8,662 nt of DNA, from contig JAGRHM010000695.1 of the NCBI GenBank assembly GCA_020445005.1, positions 3,100 through 11,761 of the forward strand, given 5' to 3'. This DNA is from Candidatus Competibacteraceae bacterium (lineage in GTDB: Bacteria > Pseudomonadota > Gammaproteobacteria > Competibacterales > Competibacteraceae). Shown one piece after another: positions 7,056 through 8,662 of the stretch; within the stretch, counting starts at the first letter, position 1; each line of letters opens with the position of its first letter. The notes below the pieces were generated by a model. The model did not search any database. It was not told the origin of the DNA and saw only the letters and a program-made list of their open reading frames with translations. The position numbers and the translations under genes are program-made.

Positions 7056-7084
7056 TAAACAGAGCAGGCCAGAACCATTATATT
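7056..7084 (+). promoter_or_regulatory. Candidate sigma-70 promoter of the epimerase/dehydratase gene
   Basis: TAAACA (7056-7061) and TATATT (7079-7084) are separated by 17 bases, matching the consensus at four and five of six positions. They lie about 48 bases upstream of the chosen ATG, in the only divergent intergenic gap of the window. No operator-like dyad was recognised. Confidence 0.4.
7077..7082 (-). promoter_or_regulatory. Candidate -10 element for the minus-strand block
   Basis: The minus strand reads a perfect TATAAT here, 53 bases before the ATG of the PIG-L/glycosyltransferase gene. No good -35 is seen: the best is AAAACA at a 16-base spacer (7099-7104), and there is no extended -10. 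It overlaps the plus-strand candidate, so the two promoters would compete. Confidence 0.35.
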
Positions 7085-7115
7085 CGAGACCTGTCCGGTG
7101 TTTTTCCCGGAAAAT

Positions 7116-7120
7116 GGAGA
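7116..7120 (+). promoter_or_regulatory. Possible ribosome binding site of the epimerase/dehydratase gene
   Basis: GGAGA lies 11 bases before the ATG at 7132. The spacing is longer than ideal, but the alternative ATG at 7114 has no comparable signal, so this tips the choice towards 7132. Confidence 0.4.
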
Positions 7121-7131
7121 TAGACGCGCGA

Positions 7132-8142
7132 ATGATCGCAACTTTTAATGCGCCACAACCCGTACTTGTCACGGGAGGAACTGGTTTTATCGGTCGCCGA
7201 CTGGTTGCGGCGCTGCTGGCGCGCGGCGCGCAAGTGCGGGTGCTGGTCAGGGATCAGGCCCAATGCTCCAGACCCCACGCTGGAGAGGAGATCGAAAACA
7301 TATCAGGCGATTTGACTGATAGCGCTAGCCTGACCCAGGCTTGCGCCGGAATGAAAACCATCTTTCATATCGCCGGTTTTGCCCACGCTGATGCCGGTGA
7401 TACCCCCGAGTTCGCGACCCGGCACTGGGTGGTGAATGCACAGGGGACGTTTGATCTGCTTGATGCAGCGCGGGAAGCAGGAGTAAGGCGCTTTGTGTTT
7501 CTAAGCAGCGTCAAAGCAGTCGGTGATCCAGGCTCGCGTTGCGTGGATGAAGGTTGGGATGCGTCGCCGGAAACGCCTTATGGTCAGGCGAAACGGGCTG
7601 CTGAGGAGCAGGTGCTGGCGGTAGGGCGCGAATCGGGGATGCATACGGTTAATTTGCGGCCAGCATTGGTTTATGGACCTGGTATGCAGGCTAATTTGTT
7701 GCGACTGATCGAAGCCGTGCGCCGGGGCTGGTTGCCGCCATTGCCGGAAACGGGAAACCGCCGTTCGCTGGTGCATGTGGATGATGTGGCGCAAGCATTG
7801 TTGCTGGCTGCTAATCATCCTGGCGCGGCGGGGCGAACTTATTTCGTCACAGATGGCCGAGCGTATTCAGGGCGGGAGTTGTATCAACTGATCCGCCAGG
7901 CGCTGGGCCGACCGGTTCCAAACTGGGCCGTTCCGGCAAAGGCGTTATGGGGGTTGGCGGAACTGGTCGATAGCGTGCGCTGGATCGTTGGTTATCGCGA
8001 CCGCAAAGCTCAGGCTATGTTGGATAAGCTTTTGGGCTGGGCTTGCTATAATTCCCACCGGATTACCGATGAGTTGGGCTATCAGCCGGTTTGGGATCTG
8101 GAGCGGGCATTGCGAAATGAACTTAAAATTTACCCACAATAG
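7132..8142 (+). CDS. NAD-dependent epimerase/dehydratase, extended SDR nucleotide-sugar enzyme (336 aa)
   Basis: An extended short-chain dehydrogenase expected to act on a nucleotide sugar in the cytoplasm. It shows the Rossmann motif 'VLVTGGTGFIG' (11-21), 'FHIAGFAH' (78-85), 'VFLSSVKAVG' (122-131) with the active-site serine, Y150-x-x-x-K154 in 'PYGQAKRAAEE', and 'LRPALVYGPGMQANLLRL' (175-192) followed by 'NRRSLVHVDDVAQAL'. The SSVK motif, the GPG-x-x-A-N-L segment and 'RRSLVHVDD' resemble WbpV/WreQ-type UDP-4-keto-sugar C4-reductases more than classic GalE, but this is my reading without alignment. The length fits the family. The frame stays open upstream to 6622, but that part lies antisense to the PIG-L gene and has no domain. 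The start is ATG 7132, or ATG 7114 (six residues longer). It is transcribed divergently from the glycosyltransferase block, and the next gene begins 24 bases after its stop, so the two may be co-transcribed. Confidence 0.85.
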   Translation: MIATFNAPQPVLVTGGTGFIGRRLVAALLARGAQVRVLVRDQAQCSRPHAGEEIENISGDLTDSASLTQACAGMKTIFHIAGFAHADAGDTPEFATRHWVVNAQGTFDLLDAAREAGVRRFVFLSSVKAVGDPGSRCVDEGWDASPETPYGQAKRAAEEQVLAVGRESGMHTVNLRPALVYGPGMQANLLRLIEAVRRGWLPPLPETGNRRSLVHVDDVAQALLLAANHPGAAGRTYFVTDGRAYSGRELYQLIRQALGRPVPNWAVPAKALWGLAELVDSVRWIVGYRDRKAQAMLDKLLGWACYNSHRITDELGYQPVWDLERALRNELKIYPQ

Positions 8143-8166
8143 CTGAATTTTGGTATTAGCTGCTAC

Positions 8167-8662
8167 ATGAACACGGCTACGTCCACAATTGTCATTGGGA
8201 GAAACATAGTCCTACCGTTTGTGTTAGCGGGCCTGGGCGGCGCGCTGCTGACCATAGTTGGATTCCTGCTCTATTACCTCGGCGGGGGATTGGCTAATGA
8301 CTATCCTCCATTGACGTGGCAAGGTGAACAGATCACGGTGGCGCTTGGACAAGGTCGGCTAGTAGCAGGTGTCCTAGAGATCGAGCCAGTGAATGGCGCA
8401 GTACTCATCAAATTTGCTAATCAGACTTTCATGGCCCGTCCTTATGGCAAGCTGGTTTGGAATATCGAAGGCCTTAGCCCTGGCCACGATATTCGTCTGA
8501 TCTGGTCAGTGCAATCGGATGTAAACGGCCCCAAGCAGACATCACTTTTGTCGGTGCGTCAGCAACACGCGCAGTGGAATTTGCGTGATGAAAAAGAATG
8601 GGAAGGTTATGTGGTGAGTTGGGGAATATATATACGCGGCTTATTTACTCAGGCACTGCATA
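8167..8662 (+). CDS. Unrecognised membrane-anchored protein (3' partial)
   Basis: An open frame starting at ATG 8167-8169 runs off the window after 165 codons. I do not recognise it. Residues 14-38 ('NIVLPFVLAGLGGALLTIVG', continuing 'FLLYY') form one strong hydrophobic segment, fitting a signal anchor or first transmembrane helix. What follows is soluble and rich in alternating polar/hydrophobic stretches, for example 'QITVALGQGRLVAGVLEIEP' (55-74) and 'HDIRLIWSVQSD' (107-118), suggesting a beta-rich periplasmic domain. Near the cut a second hydrophobic stretch, 'GYVVSWGIYIRGLF' (147-160), could begin another membrane segment. It starts 24 bases after the epimerase/dehydratase without a clear ribosome site, so co-transcription is likely. 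It uses ATA and CTA codons several times, unlike the preceding gene. A role in polysaccharide assembly is inferred from position only. Confidence 0.7.
   Translation, partial: MNTATSTIVIGRNIVLPFVLAGLGGALLTIVGFLLYYLGGGLANDYPPLTWQGEQITVALGQGRLVAGVLEIEPVNGAVLIKFANQTFMARPYGKLVWNIEGLSPGHDIRLIWSVQSDVNGPKQTSLLSVRQQHAQWNLRDEKEWEGYVVSWGIYIRGLFTQALH

Noticed and set aside
6622..7131. Upstream extension of the epimerase/dehydratase frame (170 residues).
   Set aside because: It lies antisense to the conserved zinc-binding region of the PIG-L domain, shows no domain, and the Rossmann motif begins just after the ATG at 7132.
8143..8166. Short gap between the last two plus-strand genes examined for a terminator or promoter.
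   Set aside because: 24 bases with no inverted repeat and no convincing promoter or ribosome site.

Overview
The window looks like part of a surface-polysaccharide (O-antigen or exopolysaccharide) biosynthesis locus of a Gram-negative bacterium. Its fairly GC-rich codon use and the Wzt-type export ATPase suggest a proteobacterium, most likely a gammaproteobacterium. The taxon is inferred from style alone: no rRNA, tRNA or housekeeping marker is present.

Layout. (1) 1-405, plus strand: the C-terminal end of a Wzt-like ABC-transporter ATPase, cut by the window start. (2) 417-7023, minus strand: a compact four-gene block. In transcription order it holds a PIG-L deacetylase fused to a family 2 glycosyltransferase (7023-5224), a single-domain family 2 glycosyltransferase of rhamnosyltransferase type (5198-4377), a 968-residue protein with three family 2 glycosyltransferase domains and a heptad-repeat coiled coil (4316-1410), and a GNAT-type acyltransferase (1367-417). 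Gaps within the block are 25 to 60 bases, so it is probably one operon. It converges on the Wzt gene at a 7-bp inverted repeat that contains both stop codons. (3) 7024-7131: a short divergent intergenic region with AT-rich -10-like sequences on both strands. (4) 7132-8142, plus strand: an NAD-dependent epimerase/dehydratase resembling the nucleotide-sugar C4-reductases of O-antigen loci. (5) 8167 to the window end, plus strand: the start of an unrecognised membrane-anchored protein, cut by the window end.

How the genes may work together (inference). The epimerase/dehydratase would make or finish a nucleotide sugar. Five glycosyltransferase domains in three proteins would assemble the repeat unit or chain on a lipid carrier at the cytoplasmic face. 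The PIG-L domain would remove an N-acetyl group, the GNAT protein could acylate the freed amine or another position, and the Wzt-like ATPase with its membrane partner (outside the window) would export the chain.

No gene-free stretch exceeds about 110 bases. I saw no RNA gene, insertion sequence, CRISPR array or integrase. I did not find a clearly new system. The most distinctive features are the multi-domain fusions, the in-frame 21-bp repeat coding for a coiled coil, and a 10-codon mini-ORF that overlaps the stop of one gene and the start of the next.
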